Below are positions 17,630 to 25,518 of a DNA stretch of 64,000 bases, in pieces. The translations under genes and the position numbers were made by a program. Numbering within the stretch: position 1 is the first letter of the stretch; every line of letters begins with the position of its first letter. Location of the stretch: the NCBI RefSeq assembly GCF_003990045.1, contig NZ_RZGZ01000002.1:1302001-1366000 (forward strand), written 5' to 3'. The notes under the pieces are model-generated. The model was not told the origin of the DNA and ran no database searches. It saw nothing but the letters and a program-made list of their open reading frames with translations. The DNA comes from Labedella endophytica (GTDB lineage: Bacteria > Actinomycetota > Actinomycetes > Actinomycetales > Microbacteriaceae).

Positions 17630-17947
17630 TCAGAGGTCGTGCAACTCAGCGGGAATGTCCCGTCGCGAATGCAGCACCCGGTGGACGCGGACAGCATCAT
17701 CATCGTCGGTATAGAAGACGATGTACGGGAAGCGCCGTAGGGCGACGCTCCTGAGCTCGGCTATCCCCGTCTCGACCGCGAACCGGGTCGAGCCCAGAGA
17801 CGGGTGGGCAGCGAGAAGCTCGATCGTGTCCTGAACGGCGTCGATGAAATCGAGGGCCACAGTTTGCGCACCCTCATCGAGGTAGTGGGTGACCGCCTCA
17901 TCGATGTCGAGGTGGGCGCGCCGCGTCGAGACGACACGGCGCGTCAC
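17630..17947 (-). CDS. parE: ParE/RelE superfamily toxin
   Basis: 105 residues starting VTRRVVSTRRAHLDIDEAVTHYL, a typical ParE opening (A-x-x-D-I-x-x). The core LRSVALRRFPYIVFYTDDDDAVRVHRVLHSRRDIP matches the RelE/ParE beta sheet and the conserved R-x-I-P tail. ParE toxins usually poison DNA gyrase. The GTG at 17947 overlaps the parD stop by 4 bp. Confidence 0.9.
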   Translation of the reverse strand: MTRRVVSTRRAHLDIDEAVTHYLDEGAQTVALDFIDAVQDTIELLAAHPSLGSTRFAVETGIAELRSVALRRFPYIVFYTDDDDAVRVHRVLHSRRDIPAELHDL

Positions 17948-18189
17948 GCGATGTCGGCTTCGGACCCACGGATCCGCGAGCGCAGTCCGTCGAAGTATTG
18001 GCTGTCGAGGTCCGGCCCGGGACCGGACGTCATTCCGTCGACGATGAAGCCGCGCACCTGGGTGCGCGCCTGATCCCTGCGGATGAGATCCCGGACGTAC
18101 TCACTGCTCGTGCCGTACCCACGCTCGCCGACCTGCAACTCGACGAAATCCTTGAGCCCATCCGGAAGAGAGACGTTCATTGTGGCCAT
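17944..18189 (-). CDS. parD: ParD-type antitoxin
   Basis: 81 residues. MATMNVSLPDGLKDFVELQV is the characteristic ParD beginning, which fixes the start at 18189 rather than the longer MAYPAYHG frame. A ribbon-helix-helix (RGYGTSSEYVRDLIRRDQ) is followed by a C-terminal toxin-binding arm ending LRSRIRGSEADIA. The operon order is parD then parE with GTGA coupling. Confidence 0.9.
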   Translation of the reverse strand: MATMNVSLPDGLKDFVELQVGERGYGTSSEYVRDLIRRDQARTQVRGFIVDGMTSGPGPDLDSQYFDGLRSRIRGSEADIA

Positions 18190-18240
18190 GATCCCATGGT
18201 ACGCCGGATATGCCAATCTTTGCCATCGTCTTCTGGCCCG

Positions 18241-19665
18241 TCAGCGCAGGGCGTGCTCGCCGATGTAGGCGCGGAGCGGGGCCTCGTCGTTCGGCATCTC
18301 CGTCAGGCGCTGCGGGGCGTCGAGGAGCGCACGCGTCGCGGGGTCGACCGGCGCGGTCGACCCGAGGGCCTCAGCGATCGTATTGGCGAACTTGGGCGAC
18401 TTCGCGGTCTCGAGGACGAGCATCGGGACGTCGGCCTCGACGTACTCCCGCGCGACCTTCACTCCGTCCGCGGTGTGGGGGTCGAGCACGACGGCGACAG
18501 CGTCGGAGAACTCGCGGATGGTGGCGATCCGGTTGTCGTGGGTGCTCGTGCCGCTCACGATTCCGAACTCGGACTCGAAGCGGTGCCGCTCGGCGGAGAG
18601 GTCGATCTGCCCTGTGGTGCGCAGCTCCTCCCACGCGGCGGCCGTGCGCTCCGCATCCCGTCCGAGCAGCTCGAAGATGAAACGCTCGAGATTCGATGCG
18701 CGGGAGACGTCCATCGAGGGGCTCGACGTGGCGAAGGTGTGCTCGGCCGACCGCGGGCGGTAGATGCCGGTGCGGAAGAAATCGTCGAGCACGTTGTTCT
18801 CGTTGACCGCGAGCACGAGCCGGCGGATCGGCACACCCATGAGCCGCGCGTACTGGCCGGAGAGGATGTTGCCGAAGTTGCCGGACGGCACCGCGAACGA
18901 CACCTCGAACTCCGCACGCTCGGACTCTGCGACCTCATCGGTGGCGCGGAGCCACGCCCACACGTAGTAGGCGACCTGCGCGGAGATACGGCCGAAGTTG
19001 ATGGAGTTCATGGCACCCAGGTGGTGCGTGCGCTTGAACTCGATGTCCTCGGAGAGCCGCTTGACGAGGTCCTGGCACTCGTCGAAGACGCCGTCCACGA
19101 CGATGTTGTGCACGTTGTCGTCGTGCAGGGAGTACATCTGGGCCCGCTGGTACTCGCTCATGCGACCCTCGGGCGAGAGCATGAAGATCGCGATGCGCTC
19201 GCGCCCGCGGACCGCGTGCTCGGCGGCCGATCCCGTGTCGCCGGAGGTCGCTCCCAGCACGTTGAGGACACTGTCCCGGTTCGTCAGGACGTATTCGAGC
19301 GCGCCCCCGAGGAACTGCATGGCGAGGTCCTTGAAGGCGAGGGTCGGACCATCGGACAGGCCGACGAGGGTGAGCCCCTCGCCGATGTCGCTGAGGGGCA
19401 CCACCTCGGGGCTCGAGAACCGGCCGGCGCCGTAGGCGGCGTCGCAGAGGCGCTCGAGGTCGGCGCGGGGGATGTCGGTCGCGAAGAGGCCGAGGACCTC
19501 GGTGGCGAGGCCGATGTAGTCGAGCGAGCGCCAGCGCTCGAGTTCGGCGGCGTCGATGCGCGGCATCTCGGCGGGGACGGCGAGACCGCCGTTCGGGGCG
19601 AGGCCCTCGATGAGAACGTCGGTGTACTGCCCGAGCGAGCCGCCGCGGGTGGAGATGAACTGCAC
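18241..19665 (-). CDS. thrC: Threonine synthase
   Basis: 474 residues from GTG 19665, with GAGG 9 bases upstream. It makes threonine from O-phosphohomoserine with PLP. The PLP lysine is Lys112 in LAFKDLAMQ; GATSGDTGSAAEHA and SFAVPSGNFGNILSG are the phosphate- and cofactor-binding loops. The N-terminus FISTRGG matches the family's start. The length fits the longer bacterial/fungal type. No other threonine genes are adjacent. A TAGAAT hexamer near 19717 on the minus strand is a plausible -10. Confidence 0.95.
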   Translation of the reverse strand: MQFISTRGGSLGQYTDVLIEGLAPNGGLAVPAEMPRIDAAELERWRSLDYIGLATEVLGLFATDIPRADLERLCDAAYGAGRFSSPEVVPLSDIGEGLTLVGLSDGPTLAFKDLAMQFLGGALEYVLTNRDSVLNVLGATSGDTGSAAEHAVRGRERIAIFMLSPEGRMSEYQRAQMYSLHDDNVHNIVVDGVFDECQDLVKRLSEDIEFKRTHHLGAMNSINFGRISAQVAYYVWAWLRATDEVAESERAEFEVSFAVPSGNFGNILSGQYARLMGVPIRRLVLAVNENNVLDDFFRTGIYRPRSAEHTFATSSPSMDVSRASNLERFIFELLGRDAERTAAAWEELRTTGQIDLSAERHRFESEFGIVSGTSTHDNRIATIREFSDAVAVVLDPHTADGVKVAREYVEADVPMLVLETAKSPKFANTIAEALGSTAPVDPATRALLDAPQRLTEMPNDEAPLRAYIGEHALR

Positions 19666-19780
19666 GATGGGTTGCCTCGGTCGCTTCCGTCGATGGTCGA
19701 TCGGTGGTCGCTCCCATTCTACGTAAGGGCGGTGACGGCGGAACCGGGATTCGGGTTTGGTCTGGGTCGCAGGCTGTGCG

Positions 19781-19790
19781 CAATATATTG
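19781..19790. promoter_or_regulatory. CAATATATTG palindrome at the GntR gene start
   Basis: A perfect 10-bp palindrome, AT-only in its core, ends one base before the ATG at 19792 in a strongly GC-rich region. The position suggests an autoregulatory operator or promoter element for the GntR gene; no ribosome site is present. Confidence 0.4.
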
Positions 19791-19791
19791 A

Positions 19792-20448
19792 ATGCCCATT
19801 CCCCAGAGCGCGCCCCTCGCCGACCGCACGCTCCTGCGCGACGATGTCTACCAGAAGCTCCGCGATGCGATCGTCGACGGGACCTTCGAGCCGGGCGAGC
19901 AGCTGAAGGACGCTTCCCTCGCCGAGTGGCTCGGGGTCAGTAGAACCCCCGTGCGCGAGGCGCTCCTGCGGCTCGGGTCGAGCGGACTCGTCGTCACGCA
20001 GCCCGGCCGCTCGACCACCGTCAGTGCGATCGACTCCCGGATGCTGCAGGAGGCGCGGGACGTCGTGGCCTCCATGCACGAACTCGCCGTGCGCGAGACG
20101 GTCGGAAAGCTCTCCGACGCGGAACTCGAACGTATGCGCACCGCCAATCGGCGGTTCGAGAAGGCGCTCGCGGAGGGGAACGCGACCGAGGCGCTCCAGG
20201 CCGACGACGAGCTGCACGCCGTGCCCGTCAAGGCGTCCCGGAACAGGGCGCTGCAGTCGGTCCTCGACACCTTCGGCCCGGTGGTCCGCCGCGCCGAGCT
20301 GCTCCGCTTCCGGTCGGACGACGGCGCCGAATCGTTGCGTATGCACGAGCGGCTCATCGAGCTGTCGGAAGCCGGTGACGTCGAGGGCGCGATGCGCGTC
20401 GCATTCGACACCTGGCACAGCCTCCCCGATGCGGCGGGGAGCGAGTAG
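19792..20448 (+). CDS. GntR-family regulator with FCD ligand domain
   Basis: 218 residues. Winged-helix domain about 15-80: LRDDVYQKLRDAIVDGTFEPGEQLKDASLAEWLGVSRTPVREAL is the GntR signature. The rest is an all-helical FadR/FCD-like effector domain (SMHELAVRETVGKLS, ADDELHAVPVKAS, HERLIELSEAGDVEGAM). Regulators of this type sense carboxylic acids or sugars acids and often repress nearby catabolic genes. No catabolic operon is adjacent here; thrC is divergent, 126 bp away. Its target is unknown. Confidence 0.92.
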   Translation: MPIPQSAPLADRTLLRDDVYQKLRDAIVDGTFEPGEQLKDASLAEWLGVSRTPVREALLRLGSSGLVVTQPGRSTTVSAIDSRMLQEARDVVASMHELAVRETVGKLSDAELERMRTANRRFEKALAEGNATEALQADDELHAVPVKASRNRALQSVLDTFGPVVRRAELLRFRSDDGAESLRMHERLIELSEAGDVEGAMRVAFDTWHSLPDAAGSE

Positions 20449-20496
20449 ACCCTCCCCGCCGAGAGCCTGTGGGAACCCGGCGCGCTCACTCTCGGC

Positions 20497-20520
20497 AGTG
20501 GTACGATATCCAGTACCACT
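20497..20520. promoter_or_regulatory. Operator-like inverted repeat before yefM-yoeB
   Basis: AGTGGTAC (20497-20504) and GTACCACT (20513-20520) are perfect 8-bp arms around an 8-base centre, 17 bp before the yefM start. YefM-type antitoxins bind palindromes with a central TAC/GTA core, so this is a good autoregulation site. Confidence 0.65.
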
Positions 20521-20537
20521 CGACGTGAGGACAGGCG

Positions 20538-20789
20538 ATGACCGCCATCACAGCAACGGACGCTCGCAAAGGGCTCTTCGGGTTGATCCAACAGGTCAAC
20601 CAAGATCACACCGCTGTCGAGGTCATCTCCAAGCACGGCAACGCGGTGTTGATGTCCAAAGACGATTACGACGCACTCACCGAGACCGCCTACCTGCTGC
20701 GCAACGCGGCCGGCGCCGAGCGCCTCCTCGAGTCGATCGACCGCGCTCGCCGCGGTGAGTTCGAGCAGCACGGTCTCCACGACGCGTGA
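20538..20789 (+). CDS. yefM: YefM/Phd-type antitoxin
   Basis: 83 residues from ATG 20538 with GAGGA upstream. TAITATDARKGLFGLIQQVN is the YefM/Phd DNA-binding N-terminus; VEVISKHGNAVLMSKDDYDALTETAYLL follows the family closely. The C-terminal region should cover the toxin active site. The gene overlaps yoeB by 4 bp. Confidence 0.92.
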   Translation: MTAITATDARKGLFGLIQQVNQDHTAVEVISKHGNAVLMSKDDYDALTETAYLLRNAAGAERLLESIDRARRGEFEQHGLHDA

Positions 20790-21046
20790 CGCGCGACCTG
20801 GCGTTCGACGCCCACGGCTGGGACGACTACACGTCTTGGCAGACCCAGGATCGCAGGACCCTGAAACGGATCAACACCCTGGTCACCGATGTCCTGCGCG
20901 ATCCGTTCTCGGGAATCGGCAAGCCCGAACCACTCAGGCACGTCCTCTCGGGCGCATGGTCACGCCGGATCGACGACGCCCATCGGCTCGTCTACTTCGT
21001 CACCGAGACGCACATCGTCATCCTGCAGGCGCGCGACCACTACTGA
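20786..21046 (+). CDS. yoeB: YoeB/Txe-type mRNA endonuclease toxin
   Basis: 86 residues from GTG 20786. W-D-D-Y near the start, INTLVTDVLRDPFSGIGKPEPLRH and SGAWSRRIDDAHRLVY are YoeB signatures; the C-terminal ARDHY carries the His-Tyr pair needed for RNA cleavage on the ribosome. Coupled to yefM by GTGA. Confidence 0.93.
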   Translation: MTRDLAFDAHGWDDYTSWQTQDRRTLKRINTLVTDVLRDPFSGIGKPEPLRHVLSGAWSRRIDDAHRLVYFVTETHIVILQARDHY

Positions 21047-21099
21047 AGACGTGCCCGCCGCGGACCACATCGGACAGAAGCCCACCGGCACAAACGAAA

Positions 21100-21121
21100 A
21101 CGGCCCGCTTTCGCGGGCCGT
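21100..21121. terminator. Terminator between yoeB and tRNA-Arg
   Basis: ACGGCCCGC (21100-21108) pairs with GCGGGCCGT (21113-21121) around TTTC. A-rich sequence lies on the left (GAAAA) and T-rich on the right (TCTCATT), so it can work in both directions. Confidence 0.85.
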
Positions 21122-21196
21122 CTCATTCTGTCTCAACCAGATCCTGCGTCAGCCGCACGCATCAGCCGGAGGCTGACAACTGTGTAGCTGACAGAG

Positions 21197-21269
21197 TGCG
21201 CCCGGAGGGATTCGAACCCCCAACCTTCTGATCCGTAGTCAGATGCTCTATCCGTTGAGCTACGGGCGC
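21197..21269 (-). tRNA. tRNA-Arg (anticodon ACG)
   Basis: 73-base cloverleaf on the minus strand: acceptor GCGCCCG/CGGGCGC, D-arm with AGCTCAACGGATAGAGCA, anticodon stem TCTGA/TCAGA with loop CTACGGA (anticodon ACG), T-loop TTCGAAT. No CCA is encoded. It reads CGU/CGC/CGA arginine codons after A34 deamination. Confidence 0.95.
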
Positions 21270-21376
21270 AGTTTTCGGCTGTCGAGGCGATTTCCCGCCC
21301 GCAGACCGAGGTAGAGACTATCAGGCGCACGGCAGGGTGCGCCAATCGGGGTGATTTCCGGTCAGGGGATGCGCCC

Positions 21377-21382
21377 TAGGCT
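21377..21382 (+). promoter_or_regulatory. -10 element TAGGCT of the first membrane paralog
   Basis: TAGGCT within CCCTAGGCTGG lies 34 bases before the start at 21417. The second paralog has the same CTAGGCTGG 39 bases before its start, so the promoter region was duplicated with the gene. Confidence 0.55.
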
Positions 21383-21416
21383 GGTCCGGTCGACGGTGAA
21401 CGGGGCGGGAGGCACG

Positions 21417-22763
21417 ATGACGCGAATCGGCCGCAATCCTGTGATCGGCGCCGCCCGGCTCACGAGCGTCGTGAGCGCGATCTTCGGCCTCGCGTTCGGT
21501 TCCGCCGTCTCCCGCATGACGGACGGTGCCATCGCGTACGAGCTCGCGGTGCTCGTGTCGGCGGCGGCGTTCTTCGGTCTCGTCTACGGGATCGCGGGAC
21601 TGCTCTACCGATCGCTCGTCTGGGACGAGCGGGCGGGAACCGTCTCGTTCGGGAGGCACACGGTGCCGCTCGCATCGATCACCCGGGTGGAGCGCACCCT
21701 GTCGACGGGTGCCACCACCAACGTCTATCTGAGCTACCGTTTCGTCTCCACGGAGGGGCCGAGCGTACGCATCCTCGTTGCGGGTCGGCCGTTGAAGGGG
21801 CTCGATCGCGAGGGGCTCGACGATCTCCGTCGCCTCGTGGAGGCCGCGCCGATCGCCGAGCCGGCGCCCGTCGAGGATCTCACCGACGAGCAGAACGTGC
21901 TCGTCGACGAGCTCTCCGAGTCGGGAGGGCGCTCCGCCGTCGGGAAGCGCCTGCTGCTCCGCGAGCTCGACCGCGCACTCGATCCGCGAGGCGCGACCGC
22001 GACGGGGTCGGCCGATGCCATCGGCGCGCGTGATGTGCTCCCCCGCGACCCGCTCGCTCCGTCCTCGTCCGGTCCGGACACCGCTGCGCGACCCACGATC
22101 TCGGGCCGCGAGCTCGCTCGGCTCGAGCGCCTGTGGCACGAGGACGACGACGATGCCGCCGCCTACGTCCGAGCCCACCCCGTGCCGACGGGGGCGCGTC
22201 GGTTCTTTTCCTGGCTGACCCTCGCGTCCGGGATCCTCTCGCCCGCGGCCCTCGCGATCATGCTCGTCATCCAGGCCGTCGCCGGCGCACTGATCGACAC
22301 CGATCTGAGCGACACCCTCATCGTGGTGTTCGCCGGTGCCGCGGTGGTCGGGATTCTCGCGTTCCTCTGCTGGTGCGCTGCGGCCGACGTCCAGGTGCGA
22401 CGTCTCCAGTCACGGGCGGTCGCCTGGCAGGAGACCCGCGGCCCCGAGGAACGCGAGCGCGGCCTCGCCACGCCGCTCCTCGGAGGATGGCTGGAACCGG
22501 CACCCGGCACGCGCACCGCGCGGGCTCTCGGCGTGCTGGTTGCGAGCCTCTCCGCACTCGCGGTCCTCGTCGGCATCGTCCTGCTCGGGTACCCCGACAC
22601 CCTCGATGCGGGAGCCGCCGCAGTGATGGCCGGTGTCGGCGCCGTGGTGTTGGCGGCCTCGATCGCCGGCCTCATGTGGACGACGCGAAAACGGCGCATG
22701 AGCAACCGCGAACTCGTGCGGCTGGCGGGCCGGCGGATGTCCCTGCCCGACGTTCGCGACTGA
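21417..22763 (+). CDS. Membrane protein with PH-like domain, paralog 1 of a tandem pair
   Basis: 448 residues from ATG 21417, with GGGAGG 4 bases upstream. Two N-terminal helices (about 12-60), then a beta-rich cytoplasmic segment (LVWDERAGTVSFGRHTVPLASITRVERTL) resembling bacterial PH-like domains, an acidic linker, and two pairs of hydrophobic helices in the C-terminal half (about 260-320 and 375-435). Not recognised as a named family. About half its residues match the next gene, including the start MTRIGR, RILVAGRPLKGL, LVEAAPIAEP, CWCAAADVQVR, W-L-E-P-A-P-G-T-R and the end SNRELVRLAGRRM. The role is unknown. Confidence 0.75.
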   Translation: MTRIGRNPVIGAARLTSVVSAIFGLAFGSAVSRMTDGAIAYELAVLVSAAAFFGLVYGIAGLLYRSLVWDERAGTVSFGRHTVPLASITRVERTLSTGATTNVYLSYRFVSTEGPSVRILVAGRPLKGLDREGLDDLRRLVEAAPIAEPAPVEDLTDEQNVLVDELSESGGRSAVGKRLLLRELDRALDPRGATATGSADAIGARDVLPRDPLAPSSSGPDTAARPTISGRELARLERLWHEDDDDAAAYVRAHPVPTGARRFFSWLTLASGILSPAALAIMLVIQAVAGALIDTDLSDTLIVVFAGAAVVGILAFLCWCAAADVQVRRLQSRAVAWQETRGPEERERGLATPLLGGWLEPAPGTRTARALGVLVASLSALAVLVGIVLLGYPDTLDAGAAAVMAGVGAVVLAASIAGLMWTTRKRRMSNRELVRLAGRRMSLPDVRD

Positions 22764-22807
22764 GCCCCGACTCGACGCACCGATCGAACCCGACCCGCGG
22801 CCGCCTC

Positions 22808-22813
22808 TAGGCT
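22808..22813 (+). promoter_or_regulatory. -10 element TAGGCT of the second membrane paralog
   Basis: TAGGCT in CTCTAGGCTGG, 39 bases before ATG 22853, matching the first paralog's promoter. Confidence 0.55.
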
Positions 22814-22852
22814 GGGGCGAACCCGTTCCGCCCACCGGAGGACGCCACCGTC

Positions 22853-24229
22853 ATGACCCGAATCGGACGACACCCTGCGATCCGCAGCCTGCGCTTCATC
22901 GTCATCGTGTGCGTCATCGGCGGATTCCTGCTGGGCGCGCCGCTCACGCGGATCACCGACGGCGAGGTGCCGTACCCGGTGGGTGTCGCGCTCTCGATCG
23001 CGCTGCTCCTCGCCCTGATCCTCGGCCTCACCGTGATCATGTACCGACCCGTCGCCTGGGACCCGGGCTCCGGAACGGTGTCTCTCGCCGGGCGCACGGT
23101 GGCGCTCTCCTCGATCACGCGAGTGGTCCGTGTGCTCTCGACGGGCAACGGCGCCGGCTATCTCACCTACCGCTTCTACTCGACGGACGGCCCGAGCGCT
23201 CGCGTACTCGTCGCAGGCCGCCCGATGAAGGGTCTGGTCGGCGGCGAGATCGACGAACTGCTCCGCCTCGTCGAGGCCGCACCCATCGCCGACCCGGTCC
23301 GCGCCGACGGACTCAGCGGTCAGCAGGCCGCCCTCGCCGACACGCTCTCCGAGACGGGCGGGAAGTCCGAGGTGGGTAAGCGACTGCTGGTCGAGGAACT
23401 GCAGACCATGATCGGGGCACGGTCGACGGTTCCCACGGCCGACGGTGAGGCCGGACGGGCGAACCAGCTCGATGCGAGCGGAGCACCGGTGCGCCGCGAC
23501 CCGGACCCCGCCGCGCCTCCGATCCCCGCCGGCGCCGGTGTCCCGCTTCCGGACCGTCCGCGGATGTCTCAGCGCGAGGCCGAGGAGCTCGAACGACGGT
23601 GGGAGGAGGACGATGCCGACGCCACGAGGTTCCTGGCGTCCCGACCGGCCCCCTTCCGAACGATCCGCCCCGTCCTCATCCTCCTGATCGTCGTCGCGGC
23701 GCTCCTCTCCGGGGTCGCTCTCGTGATCGCGGTCGTCGCGGAGAACGCGCGCGGCTCCCTCCTCGGCGACGACAACGACCTGGCCTCGCTCGCGATCGTC
23801 GGGCCCGGACTCCTCGGCGTCGTCCTCTACATGGCGTGGTGCGCCGCGGCGGACGCCCAGGTGCGTCACAAGCAGCGAACCGCCCACGAGTGGCTCGCCA
23901 CGCGCGACGACGGGCAGCGGCAACGCGGTCTCGCCGCTCCGCTCCTCGCGGCCTGGGGGGAACCGGCGCCAGGCACACGGCTGGCGCGCGCGCTGGGTTT
24001 CGCCGGCTCTACGCTCGGCGGACTCGCCTTCCTCGTCGGACTCGTGCTGTTCTTCACCGAAGACGAGACCGGACCCGTCGTGGCCGCGACGTTCGTGCTC
24101 GTGGGAGGGGCCGTCCTGACGGCCGGAACCGTCGGCATCGTATGGAGCTACCGGAGGCGGCGCACGGCGAACCGCGAACTCGTGCTGCTCGCCGGATGGC
24201 GGCTCGACCCGCCGTTCGTGTCCGAATAG
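22853..24229 (+). CDS. Membrane protein with PH-like domain, paralog 2 of a tandem pair
   Basis: 458 residues from ATG 22853, with GGAGG 12 bases upstream (a little far). Same order as paralog 1: two N-terminal helices, VAWDPGSGTVSLAGRTVALSSITRVVRVL, RVLVAGRPMKGL, LVEAAPIADP, ETGGKSEVGKRLL, a proline-rich linker, then helix pairs and the ending ANRELVLLAGWRLDPPF. The two copies differ most in the linker. The gene ends 10 bp before a palindrome. Function unknown; tandem retention suggests the two work together or have diverged in partner. Confidence 0.75.
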   Translation: MTRIGRHPAIRSLRFIVIVCVIGGFLLGAPLTRITDGEVPYPVGVALSIALLLALILGLTVIMYRPVAWDPGSGTVSLAGRTVALSSITRVVRVLSTGNGAGYLTYRFYSTDGPSARVLVAGRPMKGLVGGEIDELLRLVEAAPIADPVRADGLSGQQAALADTLSETGGKSEVGKRLLVEELQTMIGARSTVPTADGEAGRANQLDASGAPVRRDPDPAAPPIPAGAGVPLPDRPRMSQREAEELERRWEEDDADATRFLASRPAPFRTIRPVLILLIVVAALLSGVALVIAVVAENARGSLLGDDNDLASLAIVGPGLLGVVLYMAWCAAADAQVRHKQRTAHEWLATRDDGQRQRGLAAPLLAAWGEPAPGTRLARALGFAGSTLGGLAFLVGLVLFFTEDETGPVVAATFVLVGGAVLTAGTVGIVWSYRRRRTANRELVLLAGWRLDPPFVSE

Positions 24230-24239
24230 GCACCCTCGC

Positions 24240-24305
24240 CGAGGGCGCCACTCCGGCACCGAGGGCGCTAGGTAGAAGTGGCGCCCTCGCTCGGGAGTAG
24301 CCCCC
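24240..24305. repeat. GAGGGCGCCACT-family palindrome between convergent genes
   Basis: CGAGGGCGCCACT (24240-24252) and AGTGGCGCCCTCG (24277-24289) are perfect 13-bp arms. On the minus strand, bases 24305 back to 24280 match 32261-32286 exactly over 26 bases (begins GGGCTACTCCCGAG). It lies between the convergent ends of paralog 2 and the permease and probably terminates both. Confidence 0.8.
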
Positions 24306-24309
24306 TCGG

Positions 24310-25518
24310 TTACTTGAGGGAGCCTGCGGTGAGGCCCGCGACGAGCCAGCGCTGCAGGAAGACGGCGGCGGCGAAGACCGGGACGACGCCCATGAGGGAC
24401 GCGGCCGCGATCTTGCCGAAGTCCTGGACGCGCTCGCCGAGCATGAGGGACAGGATCACGGGGACGGTCTGCGCGTCCGGCCCCTGGGTGAGGAAGGTCG
24501 CGAAGAGGAATTCGTTGTAGTTGAGCACCGCCACGATCACGCCGACCGCCACGAGCGCGGGCGTGAGCAGCGGGGTGACCACGCTCACGAGCACCCGCCA
24601 CTCCCCCGCACCGTCGAGCTGCGCGGCCTCGTCGAGTTCCACCGGCAGCCTCCGCACGAATCCCTCGAGCAGCCAGATCGCGACCGCCGTGTTCGTGAGC
24701 GCGTAGACGAGGGTGAGCCCCGCGAGCGTGTTGTTGAGCCCGAGCACGCGCAGGAGCGTGAAGAGCGGCACGATCGCGACGATCGGCGGCAGCAGCCACG
24801 GACTCAGCACGAGACCCGCGAGGGTCCGTCCGCCGGTGCGGTGGCGGGCCATCGCCCACGCGGCGGGCAGCGCGAAGGCGAGGGTGAGTGCCGCTCCGCC
24901 GAGCGACGCGACGACGGAGTTGAGCACCGCGCGCGGCAGCCCCGTCTCCGTGAAGGCGGCCGCCCAGTTGCCCCACGCCGGCGACGACGGCACGAGGAGC
25001 CCCGCCGATACCTGCCCCTGCGTCATGAGCGACACCGACACGAGGTACGCGATCGGCACGAGCGCCGCGGCGAGCGCGAGCCCCACCCACAGCCCGGCCC
25101 CCCACGACCGCGTCGCTCGCAGTCCGCTTCCAGGCCGTCCGATCTCCCTCTGTCCACTCCCACTTCGTCTGCCGTCGAGCCGCCCGGGCCGTGCAAGCCG
25201 CGCAGGCCGCCAGGGCCGCGCGGACTCCCCCGGCCCACCCTCCCGCGAAGTGCGGACTTTCGCCCCCTCCGAACCCGATCGGGCGACGAATGTCCGCACT
25301 TCGCGGGAAGGAAGAGCGGAAGTCCGCACTTCGGCGGAGAGTGGAGTTGCGGAGAGTGGTGTTGCGGTGGGTGGTGTTGCGGTGGGTGGTGTTGCGGTGG
25401 GTGCTGACGCCGAGCGAGCTGAGGTGTCGAACGCCGAGGTATCGGAATCTGTTGCCGAACGGGCGTCGGAGGCAACAGATTGTGACGCCTCACGGGTCTG
25501 GGGGTGCGGGTCAGTCAT
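24310..25518 (-). CDS. ABC sugar-type permease, inner membrane subunit 2, with unusual repeat-encoded N-terminus
   Basis: 402 residues. ATG 25518 has GGAGG 7 bases upstream and overlaps the previous permease by 8 bp. From about residue 140 it is a normal binding-protein-dependent permease: six helices and the EAA loop (ELDEAAQLDGAGEWRVLVSVVTPLL). The first 135 residues are atypical: Ser/Ala/Thr-rich, TATPP repeats (about 41-60) and a segment (about 60-92) encoded by a palindromic element also found between genes at 60298-60391. Apart from a GTG inside the first helix I see no good later start, so the extension seems to be translated. It forms the channel with permease 1. Confidence 0.9.
   Translation of the reverse strand: MTDPHPQTREASQSVASDARSATDSDTSAFDTSARSASAPTATPPTATPPTATPLSATPLSAEVRTSALPSREVRTFVARSGSEGAKVRTSREGGPGESARPWRPARLARPGRLDGRRSGSGQREIGRPGSGLRATRSWGAGLWVGLALAAALVPIAYLVSVSLMTQGQVSAGLLVPSSPAWGNWAAAFTETGLPRAVLNSVVASLGGAALTLAFALPAAWAMARHRTGGRTLAGLVLSPWLLPPIVAIVPLFTLLRVLGLNNTLAGLTLVYALTNTAVAIWLLEGFVRRLPVELDEAAQLDGAGEWRVLVSVVTPLLTPALVAVGVIVAVLNYNEFLFATFLTQGPDAQTVPVILSLMLGERVQDFGKIAAASLMGVVPVFAAAVFLQRWLVAGLTAGSLK
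25242..25337. repeat. Composite palindromic element inside the permease reading frame
   Basis: CCCGCGAAGTGCGGAC (25242-25257) and GTCCGCACTTCGCGGG (25292-25307) are perfect 16-bp arms, followed by GGAAGGA and a third arm AAGTCCGCACTTCGGCGG (25320-25337). The same arm order and GGAAGGA spacer occur at 60298-60391 outside any gene. Confidence 0.85.
25342..25401. repeat. 15-bp tandem repeat coding for TATPP
   Basis: TGGTGTTGCGGTGGG is repeated exactly at 25357, 25372 and 25387, with a degenerate fourth copy at 25342. On the coding strand it gives the TATPP repeats in the permease N-terminal tail. Confidence 0.9.
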
